Shown piece after piece: positions 1 through 7,517 of a stretch of DNA of 13,688 nt (position 1 is its first letter; every line of letters begins with the position of its first letter). The notes under the pieces were generated by a model, which had not been told where the DNA came from, made no database searches, and was given only the letters and a program-made list of their open reading frames with translations. This DNA is from Methyloradius sp035460505 (GTDB lineage: Bacteria; Pseudomonadota; Gammaproteobacteria; Burkholderiales; Methylophilaceae). The position numbers and the translations under genes are program-made. Where the stretch lies: positions 1 to 13,688 of the forward strand of contig DATHWP010000061.1 in NCBI GenBank assembly GCA_035460505.1, written 5' to 3'.

Positions 1-1470
1 TGCAAAAGCAGCGGGTGCGGCAAGCGACAACGCGCAGGGGCAACTCACAACCAACACTGTAAGTACAATCTCGACGATACGCTGTGGATCCAGTTGCCAC
101 CAAACCAAGGCGACTAATGCAACGACCACTAACAACGCATATGTAAAATAGGCGGCTACTTTTTCGGCGGTTTGAGCCATTAGTGGCTTTTGCGATTGAG
201 CGCGGTCTAGTAGGCGGGATATGCCTGCCAGCATGGTGTTTTCACCGATACCCGTGACTTTAATCACAAGTGGGTTCTGGTAATTGATACTACCTGTATA
301 GACAATGCTGCCAGCGGATTTAGCCAATGGACGGCTTTCGCCTGTAAGCAGAGATTCATCCGCACTGCTTTCGCCTTGTGTGACGATGCCGTCTGCCGCA
401 ATCGTTTCACCTGGTCGGGCAAGTATCAAATCACCTATTTTTAGATCAACAACGGGCACGATATTCTGCAAGTCACCTTCTATACGAGTTGCCATTGCAG
501 GGGCTAAACGCAACAGGTTCTCAGCTGCTTCTATCGATTTCTCACGGGCATTGCGCTCCAGATAACGGGTAGCGAGTAGAAAGAAAATGAGCATGGTGAG
601 CGTATCAAAATAGACGGCGCCATGGCCTTGCAGTGTTGCCCAGATACTGCCCAGAAAGCCAGTGAACAAGCCTAATGTAATCGGCACATCCATGCCCAAG
701 CGACCGCTAGTCACTCCCTGCCATGCTGATTTGTAGAACGGCCATGCTGCATAAGTCATCGCAGGCAAACTCAGCACCAAACTAAACCAACGCAATATTG
801 CAGCAGTAGCAGGTTCCAGGCCCTGCGCCTTGCCTGCATACAATGCAACAGCGATCATCATGACCTGACCTGCTGTAAGCCCAGCCACAGCCAAGCGCCT
901 GAAGTCAGCTTTACGCTGCTTTTGCCGCAGTGCGTCTTGCTGCTGCGCACTGAATGGATGTGCGTGATAGCCCAGTTTACGAATCTCGGCCAGAATCTGG
1001 CTCAGCTTGATTTCACGCTCATCCCAAGTGATACGGGCACGTTGTGAAGCATAGTTAAAAGCCACCTCACGCACCCCTTTGAGTTGCTTCAAATGCCGCT
1101 CATTAAGCCAAATACATGCCGCGCAGGTAATACCCTCAAGTATCAGGGCCGCTTCTTTAATATCTCCGCTATCTTCAGCGCTATTAAGCACAAAACTTTT
1201 TTGCACTTCTGGATGGTCGTACAAAGCCAGTTGGCGCAATTCATCAGGCACCAGTTCTTCGGCAGTTTTTGGTAGCTCAGTACGGTAGTTGTAGTAATCC
1301 TGCAGACCATTGGCGACGATAGACTCTGCGACCGCCTGACAGCCATAGCAGCACATGGCACGTGGCTGGTTAAAGATACTTGCCTTGAAGTTTGTACCTG
1401 CAGGAATGGGCAAACCACAGTGATAACACGACACGTCAGTATTGCTAGTTGCTTCTACCTTGATAGCCAT
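1..1470 (-). CDS. ccoI: CcoI/FixI-type copper-transporting P1B ATPase, C-terminus cut by window edge
   Basis: Inner-membrane P-type ATPase expected to move copper out of the cytoplasm for insertion into the CuB site of cbb3 oxidase. The open frame runs from the ATG at 1470 to base 1 without a stop (490 residues seen; the family usually has about 800). The N-terminus holds a cysteine-rich metal-binding segment (C15-x2-C18, C40-C41-x2-C44) typical of CcoI/FixI, then an HMA domain with GITCAAC (C116, C119). Several membrane helices follow, then the actuator-domain TGES motif (residues 376-379) and the transmembrane metal-binding CPC motif (477-479). The phosphorylation DKTG, the ATP-binding domain and any ccoS lie beyond the edge. 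It starts 20 nt after the fixH-like stop, so it is probably cotranscribed with ccoG and fixH. No strong Shine-Dalgarno is seen. Generic CopA is less likely given the double N-terminal cysteine motif and the neighbours. Confidence 0.95.
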   Translation of the reverse strand, partial: MAIKVEATSNTDVSCYHCGLPIPAGTNFKASIFNQPRAMCCYGCQAVAESIVANGLQDYYNYRTELPKTAEELVPDELRQLALYDHPEVQKSFVLNSAEDSGDIKEAALILEGITCAACIWLNERHLKQLKGVREVAFNYASQRARITWDEREIKLSQILAEIRKLGYHAHPFSAQQQDALRQKQRKADFRRLAVAGLTAGQVMMIAVALYAGKAQGLEPATAAILRWFSLVLSLPAMTYAAWPFYKSAWQGVTSGRLGMDVPITLGLFTGFLGSIWATLQGHGAVYFDTLTMLIFFLLATRYLERNAREKSIEAAENLLRLAPAMATRIEGDLQNIVPVVDLKIGDLILARPGETIAADGIVTQGESSADESLLTGESRPLAKSAGSIVYTGSINYQNPLVIKVTGIGENTMLAGISRLLDRAQSQKPLMAQTAEKVAAYFTYALLVVVALVALVWWQLDPQRIVEIVLTVLVVSCPCALSLAAPAAFA

Positions 1471-1490
1471 TCTGTTTGTTGTGCTCGCGT

Positions 1491-2285
1491 TCAATCACCA
1501 TCGACATAGAGCGATTGGCGTTTGACAAAATCATTATCACCTTGTTTGATATAAAGCTCAGTAATCCAGCGCCCTTCTTCGGCAATCGTCAAATCTGCTT
1601 GGTAAACCCCAGGTGTTGTTTCTTTAAATGTCAGTTTTTGGTCATCAAAACTATTGGCCATGCGCCAGAAAGCAATGGTGACTTCAGCATGGGTAATTGG
1701 CTGTTTCTGAGCGTCAAGCAGGTTGATGGATATGGTGCGTTGCGATTTACTTTTGATTTTTTCAAACCCAGTTATCGCGACTTGCCAGCCCAGCTGTTTC
1801 TGCTGCTCTATTTGGTCGAGGTGCGGCGAATAAAGGATATTGCGGTCGTGCGGAATGACTCCAGGGAAAACAGTATGTACCTGCTCGTTATCAGGATTAG
1901 GTAAAAATATGGCAGTGAACCAGTTGGGCAGGCCGCGCGTAGAAATTGAGAGGAAAGTGATATTAATCAGCACCAGTGCAATAAAGAAACCAATAATTAG
2001 CCTTGGCCCCCAATGCATTGTTTGCTGCTTCTGCTGCATTCCGCCAAATACAATCAGCAACCCTGCATTTGCCAGATATAAGGCAAAGTGAATCGCCATG
2101 ACATCACCACCAGCCCAGTGCTGGTTTGCATAATATAGATACGCCAAGAACGGGAGCAAGCCACTCAATATACCCGCCCAGAAGTTAGATAACCCAAGTG
2201 CTCGCGTTGTAAAAAATATAAACGCTGCAACAAGTAAGCCGCCAAACAACGTTTCACTCATGGCGATTTGAGGGAGGAGCAACAT
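1491..2285 (-). CDS. ccoH: FixH/CcoH-like cbb3 oxidase assembly protein with extra N-terminal membrane helices
   Basis: Likely membrane assembly factor for cbb3 oxidase, placed between ccoG and ccoI as fixH is in fixGHIS clusters. The C-terminal part (about residues 165-262) resembles the periplasmic FixH domain: a GWQVAITG start, a 'LLDAQKQPITHAEV' strand pair and a 'TPGVYQADLTIAEEGRW' end. The protein is 264 aa, whereas FixH is usually about 150-170 aa with one N-terminal helix. Here hydrophobic segments lie at about 11-30, 36-53, 63-81 and 95-115, so three helices precede the one that normally anchors FixH. The first ATG is used (2285). M9 at 2261 is an alternative, but the bases before it (CTCCTCCC) oppose a ribosome site. 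The gap to ccoG is 46 nt. The FixH assignment of the C-terminal part is fairly firm; the role of the extension is unknown. Confidence 0.8.
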   Translation of the reverse strand: MLLLPQIAMSETLFGGLLVAAFIFFTTRALGLSNFWAGILSGLLPFLAYLYYANQHWAGGDVMAIHFALYLANAGLLIVFGGMQQKQQTMHWGPRLIIGFFIALVLINITFLSISTRGLPNWFTAIFLPNPDNEQVHTVFPGVIPHDRNILYSPHLDQIEQQKQLGWQVAITGFEKIKSKSQRTISINLLDAQKQPITHAEVTIAFWRMANSFDDQKLTFKETTPGVYQADLTIAEEGRWITELYIKQGDNDFVKRQSLYVDGD

Positions 2286-2331
2286 ATCAAGCTACTTTCT
2301 GTGAGGCGACACTATTGAGGCTAAGCGCTGG

Positions 2332-3762
2332 CTACTTTGGACTACTAAAATTAGCCTCAATCTTAATGGGTTCAGCACCTTGCGTTGCAGGCGTAATAAT
2401 GAGATCGAATTCTTGGGTTTTTCTCGCGGCTTCAGGGCTTAAATTGATTTTAAGATTAAGCGTTAAGTCTTTTGCAGCACGCACTTTAATCGCTGGAAGG
2501 TTACCGAGATCAATCGCTGAGTCAGGGATGCCCTCTGCGCTAATCGAGTAAGTTTCAGCATGTTCGGTCTTATTCACAATATGTATCTGATAACGGTTTC
2601 TGATATTGCCATCGGATAACACAGTGTATAAAGGCTGTCGCACTTGCTGCACGGTAATTTCAGTTTGCGCACGGGTACCAATGTTATAAAACAGCAAACC
2701 CGACATCAATAGCAGTGCGGCTGCATAGCCCAACACCTTAAGCCGCATCCACTCCAGCTTTGGCTTTTTAGGGATAGGGCTATTCAGGTTAGATTCTGAA
2801 TCATAACGAATCAAGCCACGTGGGTAACCCACGGAATCCATAATGTTGTTGCAGGCATCAATACATAAACCGCAAGAAATGCACTGATATTGCAAGCCAT
2901 CACGAATATCGATACCCGTTGGACAAACCTGTACGCAAAAGCCGCAATCAATACAATCACCATGACCTTGCTCTTGCCGTTCTTCGCGTGTGCGCAACCC
3001 TACTATCGGTATAGTACGGCCTTTTTCACCCTCACCCCGACGTGCATCATAGCTAACCGCTAATGTATCAGACTCATACATCACCCCTTGAAAACGTGCA
3101 TAAGGGCAAGCCAAGGTGCAAATATGCTCACGCAGCAAACCAGCTGCGGCATAAGTCGTGATTGTGAGGGCTAGTACGGTGATATAACCAGCATCTGCGG
3201 CATGGCCAGTAAAGAGGTCTTTAACAAATTGTGGGGCATGCGTAAAGTAGGCGGCAAAAGTGACAGCCGTCCAGAAAGAAATGGCAATCATCAAAAAGTG
3301 CGAGCCACCGACTTTGATGATTTTTTCCAGGTTCCATGGCTGCTTTTTCAGTCGAAGCCGTGCATTGCGTTCACCCTGAATCGTTTGCTCAATCAGAATG
3401 AATAAGTCAGTCCATAAAGTCTGGAAGCAGAAAAATCCACACCAGGCGCGGCCTATCAATCCTGTTGTAAAAAACAGTAAGGCGGCAGCAATGAACAACA
3501 ACATCGCAAGCCAGAATATATCTTGAGGATAGACAATCAGGTCAAAAATGAAAAACCGGCGCGTGGCCAAATCAAACATTACGGCCTGGTTATCGCCACT
3601 GAAACGTGCCCAAGGCAGCCAAGGCAAAGAGAAGTAGATGGTATAGGCCAGCACCATCACGGCTGTTTTTAAATTACGAAACTTACCCTTCACTGACCGC
3701 GTCACCACAATCGGTATAGTTTTATGTAAAAGTGAAGACTGGTTGGCTGAACCTGCTTGCAT
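2332..3762 (-). CDS. ccoG: CcoG/FixG/RdxA-type membrane ferredoxin, cbb3 oxidase accessory protein
   Basis: Polytopic membrane iron-sulfur protein. The family is needed for cbb3 maturation, and a homologue has been shown to reduce Cu(II) to Cu(I). The 476-aa length is normal. Membrane helices are seen at about 35-50, 82-103, 154-173, 190-210 and 342-360. Conserved membrane-side cysteines are C108-x3-C112 (WCGFFCFQTLW) and C215-x3-C219 (CTLACPYARFQGVM). Two 4Fe-4S clusters are predicted from C270-x2-C273-x2-C276-x3-C280 and C294-x2-C297-x2-C300-x3-C304. The C-terminal 365-470 region matches the Ig-like FixG domain. The gene begins a second transcription unit: ccoP upstream ends in a terminator and a weak promoter lies in the 148-nt gap. 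The ATG at 3762 has only a poor ribosome site. Confidence 0.95.
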   Translation of the reverse strand: MQAGSANQSSLLHKTIPIVVTRSVKGKFRNLKTAVMVLAYTIYFSLPWLPWARFSGDNQAVMFDLATRRFFIFDLIVYPQDIFWLAMLLFIAAALLFFTTGLIGRAWCGFFCFQTLWTDLFILIEQTIQGERNARLRLKKQPWNLEKIIKVGGSHFLMIAISFWTAVTFAAYFTHAPQFVKDLFTGHAADAGYITVLALTITTYAAAGLLREHICTLACPYARFQGVMYESDTLAVSYDARRGEGEKGRTIPIVGLRTREERQEQGHGDCIDCGFCVQVCPTGIDIRDGLQYQCISCGLCIDACNNIMDSVGYPRGLIRYDSESNLNSPIPKKPKLEWMRLKVLGYAAALLLMSGLLFYNIGTRAQTEITVQQVRQPLYTVLSDGNIRNRYQIHIVNKTEHAETYSISAEGIPDSAIDLGNLPAIKVRAAKDLTLNLKINLSPEAARKTQEFDLIITPATQGAEPIKIEANFSSPK

Positions 3763-3791
3763 GGTTTGGCTAATGCGCTGACCCTGAGAGT

Positions 3792-3820
3792 TTAATATGT
3801 GTGAGTAAGACTAGTAGCAA
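3792..3820 (-). promoter_or_regulatory. Candidate sigma-70 promoter for ccoG-fixH-ccoI
   Basis: Read on the minus strand, TTGCTA (3815-3820) and TATTAA (3792-3797) are separated by exactly 17 nt. Each matches the sigma-70 hexamer at 4 of 6 positions. Transcription would begin near 3785, about 22 nt before the ccoG ATG. No FNR box is visible in the 3763-3910 gap, so unlike ccoN this unit shows no direct oxygen-control site. Confidence 0.35.
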
Positions 3821-3859
3821 AGCGAATCGTTGCTTGGCGTTAATGATTAGTAGTCACAG

Positions 3860-3896
3860 AAAAGGATAAAGGCCCACTTTAAGCGAGCCTTTATCC
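3860..3896 (-). terminator. Factor-independent terminator of ccoNOQP
   Basis: The arms GGATAAAGGC (3864-3873) and GCCTTTATCC (3887-3896) form a perfect 10-bp stem with a 13-nt loop. On the minus strand the stem is followed by TTTTCTGT, while the plus-strand side has no T run, so it acts for the leftward genes. It begins 14 nt after the ccoP stop and separates the oxidase genes from ccoG. Confidence 0.85.
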
Positions 3897-3910
3897 GAAA
3901 TCAGCTTAAT

Positions 3911-4849
3911 TTAGTTACCGCCGCCTAAACCATCGTGTACATATACGGTAAGTAACTTGATTTGCTCTGGGCTCAAACGTTGATTCCAGTTTGGCATCAC
4001 ACCTTTGGCAAGGCCGCCATAAATCACACCTTTTACATCGTTCAATTTAGCAGTCGCTTCTGTTTCACCTGGCACGTTGACCCATAACCAGATTTTATCG
4101 GTCAGGTTAGCAGAACCTAGCGCTTCACGACCTTTACCATCTACGCCATGGCAATAAAAACAAGCGGCTGTTTCGCTATGGAACAATATATCGCCTGCTT
4201 TCGCAGCGGTTTCGTCGTGAGGCTCGCCAGACATTAACAGTACATAGTTTGCAAGCTGTGTGATTTGCTCATCATTCAAGACTTCTTTGAATGGCGGCAT
4301 ATAACCACGGCGGCCACCCGTAATGGTGGTGTTGATCTGTTCATATTTGCCACCGTACTGCCAATAATCATCGGTCAGGTTAGGCGCAAATCCAATCTTG
4401 CCACCACCACCAGATTGATGGCACGCCGCACAGTTATCGGAGAACAGCGTTTTACCTGCTGAGTTTACAAACTGCATCAACTCGGCATCTTTAGACACAT
4501 CCGCATATGATGTAGAAGCTACTTTATCAAAATACTGCTTCTGGAAAGCTTCTTGCTCGTTCATTTCATGCATGAGTTTGGAACGCATGTTCCAGTGGGT
4601 CGTTTTTTCAACTTCTTGGCCATCAACAGTTTTAGCTGTGTAAGTAATGGTATTCAGGCCAGGAATGCCGGTTGTGAAGTGTTTACCTATAGGCCATGCT
4701 GGATAAAGCATCCAATAGATAATAGTAAATGCAAATGTGATGTAAAACCCCCATATCCACCATGTTGGCAGCGGATTATTCAACTCCTGCAAATCACCAT
4801 CCCAAGTGTGGCCTGTAGTCGTGGGGGTAAATTTCTTTTTGTCGCTCAT
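3911..4849 (-). CDS. ccoP: cbb3 oxidase subunit III, dihaem cytochrome c CcoP
   Basis: Membrane-anchored dihaem cytochrome c that passes electrons towards CcoO and CcoN. It is 312 aa, usual for the family. The N-terminal segment contains HTWDGDLQELNNPLPTWW (residues 14-31), a CcoP hallmark, followed by one helix (about 31-50). Two class I cytochrome c domains follow. Haem 1 has C140-x2-C143-H144 with M184 (GYMPPF) as the likely sixth ligand. Haem 2 has C230-x2-C233-H234 with M285 (GVMPNW). The start is well set by AGGAAGAA about 8 nt before the ATG. It lies 34 nt downstream of ccoQ and is the last gene of the oxidase operon, ending just before a strong terminator. Confidence 0.97.
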   Translation of the reverse strand: MSDKKKFTPTTTGHTWDGDLQELNNPLPTWWIWGFYITFAFTIIYWMLYPAWPIGKHFTTGIPGLNTITYTAKTVDGQEVEKTTHWNMRSKLMHEMNEQEAFQKQYFDKVASTSYADVSKDAELMQFVNSAGKTLFSDNCAACHQSGGGGKIGFAPNLTDDYWQYGGKYEQINTTITGGRRGYMPPFKEVLNDEQITQLANYVLLMSGEPHDETAAKAGDILFHSETAACFYCHGVDGKGREALGSANLTDKIWLWVNVPGETEATAKLNDVKGVIYGGLAKGVMPNWNQRLSPEQIKLLTVYVHDGLGGGN

Positions 4850-4883
4850 ATTCTTCCTAACACTTGTTCTTGTTTAGAACAGA

Positions 4884-5051
4884 TTACTTATCATCATCCA
4901 ATGGGATATTTTTGTAGTCTTCAAGTTCTTGCCCACGGGCTTTGCTACCGTATAGATAAATCAACACGCCGCAAAACATACTGAAGAAAATCACCAGCGA
5001 AACAGGCTTGGTGTTTTCAAACTTGGTAAACCACATTAAAAAATCCATCAT
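4884..5051 (-). CDS. ccoQ: cbb3 oxidase small subunit CcoQ (FixQ)
   Basis: A 55-residue single-helix protein encoded between ccoO and ccoP, where ccoQ always sits. The sequence begins MMDFLMWFTKFENTKPVSLV, has a membrane helix at about 17-34 (SLVIFFSMFCGVLIYLYG), and ends in a charged cytoplasmic tail rich in D, E and K. The family stabilises the association of CcoP with the oxidase core. Two ATGs are adjacent (5051 and 5048). GAGTAGAGAA upstream could serve either, and the second would give 54 aa. The spacing is 32 nt from ccoO and 34 nt to ccoP, consistent with one message. Confidence 0.92.
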   Translation of the reverse strand: MMDFLMWFTKFENTKPVSLVIFFSMFCGVLIYLYGSKARGQELEDYKNIPLDDDK

Positions 5052-5083
5052 TTGATTCTCTACTCAGCTTTTAAATTGGCTAA

Positions 5084-5824
5084 TTAGCGGAATTTCACAA
5101 AGTAGTCATCATCGTACTTCTTGAAGTCCACCATGGTTCCGAGCACTTGCAGGTAGGCAATCACTGCGTCCAACTCACTCACATTGCCTGCATTACTATC
5201 GTAATTACCAAGCTGCGCCTGTGTGACCAGATTTTTCTCTGCGTCAGCAATCACTAAAGTCTTGGCAACATCTTCACCAAACTCTTTTACGTTCTGCTCA
5301 TACTCAGCTTTGCTTTCTGAATATGGCACGCCCGTTGTACGTAGCGCTTTCATACGCAAAGTGATATCAGAGTAATCAAGATCATTCTTACCCAGCCAAG
5401 GGTAATTAGGCATGATGGATTGCGGAACCAGTGAACGTGGCGCTGTTAAATGCTGCGCATGCCATTCATTAGAATACTTGCCGCCTACACGTGCCAAATC
5501 TGGCCCTGTACGTTTTGAACCCCATTGAAATGGATGATCATATTTAGACTCTGCAGCAAGTGAATAATGGCCGTAGCGCAATGCCTCATCACGGAACGGA
5601 CGGATCATTTGCGAATGGCACAAATAGCAGCCTTCACGTACATAGATATCACGGCCGCGTAATTCCAATGGGCTGTAAGGGCGTACGCCTTCCACTTTTT
5701 CCACGGTTTCCTTGATAAAGAACAAGGGAACGATTTCAACCAGACCACCAGCACTGATCGCCAACATGGTCAGAATCAACAACAGACCCAAGTTGCGTTC
5801 AATATTATCGTGCTTCAATTTCAT
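5084..5824 (-). CDS. ccoO: cbb3 oxidase subunit II, monohaem cytochrome c CcoO
   Basis: Membrane-bound monohaem cytochrome c of cbb3 oxidase, acting between CcoP and the CcoN haem groups. One N-terminal anchor helix lies at about 11-36. The haem site is C66-x2-C69-H70 in REGCYLCHSQMIRPF. Other family hallmarks are RYGHYS (83-88), WGSKRTGPDLARVGGKYS (101-118) and the sixth ligand M138 in SIMPNYPWL. At 246 aa it is longer than CcoO of pseudomonads (about 203 aa). The extra residues fall mostly in a polar stretch at about 172-212, plus a short tail after YLQVLGT (225-230). The start is supported by GGAG 8 nt before the ATG. It lies 36 nt after ccoN. Confidence 0.97.
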   Translation of the reverse strand: MKLKHDNIERNLGLLLILTMLAISAGGLVEIVPLFFIKETVEKVEGVRPYSPLELRGRDIYVREGCYLCHSQMIRPFRDEALRYGHYSLAAESKYDHPFQWGSKRTGPDLARVGGKYSNEWHAQHLTAPRSLVPQSIMPNYPWLGKNDLDYSDITLRMKALRTTGVPYSESKAEYEQNVKEFGEDVAKTLVIADAEKNLVTQAQLGNYDSNAGNVSELDAVIAYLQVLGTMVDFKKYDDDYFVKFR

Positions 5825-5860
5825 GTTAAGACTCCAGTATCCTTAATCTTTTTTCAGGCA

Positions 5861-7366
5861 TTAATGCGCTGATGCGGTAGCGTATTGCTGCGCATGCACT
5901 TCGGTGCTGCCTGCACGCATGGTTCTGAACATGTTGTAGCACATCACTAACATGCCTGCGAGGAACGATGCACCGCCGATGGCACGCATCACATAATATG
6001 GGTGCGCACGGGCAACAGCTTCAACAAATGAATACTGCAAATTACCGAAGTCATCAAACGCGCGCCACATCAGGCCTTGCATGATGCCGGAAATCCACAT
6101 GGCGACGATGTAAAGCAGAATGCCGACTGTAGCCAGCCAGAAATGCACATTGATCAGTTTTTGACTGTGCATAGGGGTATTCCACAAACGTGGTACCAAG
6201 TGATACAGGCTACCGAATGTAATCATCGCTACCCAGCCCAAGGCACCAGAGTGCACGTGACCAATGGTCCAGTCCGTGTAGTGTGAAAGCGCATTCACAT
6301 CTTTCAGCGACATCATCGGGCCTTCAAAGGTGGACATGCCGTAGAAAGACAAAGCAACGATTAAGAAACGCATGATTGGGTCAGTACGCAATTTATCCCA
6401 AGCACCAGACAAGGTCAGAATACCGTTGATCATGCCGCCCCACGAAGGCAGCAAGAGCATGATGGAGAATGTTGCAGCAAGAGTACCAGTCCAGTCAGGA
6501 ATAGCAGTCCAGTGCAAGTGGTGAGCGCCAGCCCACATATACAGGAAAATAATCGCCCAGAAGTGCAGAACAGATAAGCGATATGAGTAAACAGGCTTGC
6601 CCGCTTGCTTAGGCACAAAGTAATACATCATGCCAAGAAATGCGGCAGTCAAGAAGAAACCAACGGCATTGTGACCATACCACCACTGTGTCATGGCATC
6701 TTGTGCGCCCGAGAACAGGCTGTAAGACTTCATTGAGAACAGGCTGATAGGGATCGCCAGATTATTAAATGTATGCAGTAACGCCGTCGCCAAGATGAAT
6801 GCCAGATAGAACCAGTTAGCGACGTAGATATGCGGCTGTTTACGCTTCATCAGGGTGGCGACGAATACAATCAGATACGTCACCCAAACTACTTCGATCA
6901 ACAAATCAATCGGCCATTCCATTTCAGCATACTCACGGCCTTGGCTGTAGCCGAACATATTACCAAGCGCGGCACAGACGATGACTGCTTGCCAACCCCA
7001 GAATGTGAAGCTCGCCATACCGTCACTGAACAAACGTGCCTGACAGGTACGTTGAACGACATAGTAAGAAGTAGCGAATAGCGCACTGCCGCCAAATCCG
7101 AAAATTACTGAGCCTGTGTGTACAGGGCGCAAGCGGCCAAAAGTGATGTAGGGAATATCAAAATTCAAAAACGGGAATGCCAATTCAGAAGCAATATAAA
7201 CACCCACAAACATGCCAATGGCACCCCAGACCAGGGTCATGATGGTGAATTTACGAATAATCTCGTAATTGTATTGCTCGCTGACTGCGCTAGTAGAAAC
7301 CGTAGCGCTTGAATCTTTGGCATTTAAATCGATGGTGCTGGGATTTGCGACGCTCGCCGTGGACAT
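5861..7366 (-). CDS. ccoN: cbb3-type cytochrome c oxidase catalytic subunit I, CcoN
   Basis: Catalytic haem-copper subunit that reduces O2 to water and pumps protons in the inner membrane; a high-affinity oxidase used at low oxygen. The 501-aa sequence has the expected dozen helices and every key ligand: H83 and H372 for low-spin haem b, H370 for haem b3, and H232, H282 and H283 for CuB. Y276, six residues before H282, matches the cross-linked tyrosine of cbb3 enzymes. The motifs LRPVHTGS, WWYGHNAVGF, MWAGAHHLHW and GHVHSGALGW identify the C family of haem-copper oxidases. The N-terminal 30 residues are polar and rich in S, T and A. The start is fixed by AGGAG 8 nt before the ATG. It is first of ccoNOQP and is driven by the FNR-type promoter at 7469-7517. 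No terminator separates it from the upstream sco gene, so readthrough from sco is also possible. Confidence 0.98.
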   Translation of the reverse strand: MSTASVANPSTIDLNAKDSSATVSTSAVSEQYNYEIIRKFTIMTLVWGAIGMFVGVYIASELAFPFLNFDIPYITFGRLRPVHTGSVIFGFGGSALFATSYYVVQRTCQARLFSDGMASFTFWGWQAVIVCAALGNMFGYSQGREYAEMEWPIDLLIEVVWVTYLIVFVATLMKRKQPHIYVANWFYLAFILATALLHTFNNLAIPISLFSMKSYSLFSGAQDAMTQWWYGHNAVGFFLTAAFLGMMYYFVPKQAGKPVYSYRLSVLHFWAIIFLYMWAGAHHLHWTAIPDWTGTLAATFSIMLLLPSWGGMINGILTLSGAWDKLRTDPIMRFLIVALSFYGMSTFEGPMMSLKDVNALSHYTDWTIGHVHSGALGWVAMITFGSLYHLVPRLWNTPMHSQKLINVHFWLATVGILLYIVAMWISGIMQGLMWRAFDDFGNLQYSFVEAVARAHPYYVMRAIGGASFLAGMLVMCYNMFRTMRAGSTEVHAQQYATASAH

Positions 7367-7475
7367 TACTATGTCTCCTAAACCAAAAACAATATCGGGA
7401 AAGTGTGGATTATATTCTGTATCGCCATATCAGGACAATCAAAACCCTTACATCTATTCACTTAAACTTACGAAA

Positions 7476-7481
7476 ATGATA
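7476..7481 (-). promoter_or_regulatory. -10 element of the ccoN promoter
   Basis: On the minus strand TATCAT (5 of 6 to TATAAT) is centred at 7478.5, exactly 32 bp downstream of the FNR box centre (7510.5). That puts the box at -41.5 if transcription starts near 7469, leaving a leader of about 103 nt before the ccoN ATG. The position is predicted, not mapped. Confidence 0.65.
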
Positions 7482-7503
7482 ACGTCAATTCAGGCGTGCT
7501 TAC

Positions 7504-7517
7504 TTGATCTAGATCAA
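7504..7517. promoter_or_regulatory. Perfect FNR/Anr box upstream of ccoNOQP
   Basis: TTGATCTAGATCAA is a full 14-bp palindrome that matches the FNR/Anr consensus TTGAT-N4-ATCAA at every fixed base. It overlaps the TGA stop of the sco gene (7514-7516) and sits about 138 bp upstream of the ccoN ATG. FNR/Anr control of cbb3 oxidase genes is well established in proteobacteria. The presence of an FNR-type regulator in this genome is inferred, since none is encoded in the window. Confidence 0.88.

Noticed and set aside
1476..1904. Plus-strand open frame of 142 codons
   Set aside because: It lies antisense inside the fixH-like gene, whose own frame has a recognisable domain and membrane helices. 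No ribosome site or known family is seen.
3957..3977. TTGATTTGCTC...CTCAA inside ccoP as a possible FNR site
   Set aside because: The half-sites do not match and the spacing is wrong; it lies inside coding sequence.
4553..4984. Plus-strand open frame of 143 codons across ccoP and ccoQ
   Set aside because: It is antisense to two well-supported genes and its product resembles nothing; it is a shadow frame.
7437..7441. Second FNR half-site (TTGAT on the minus strand) in the ccoN leader
   Set aside because: The opposite half-site at the required spacing is absent, so it is a chance pentamer.
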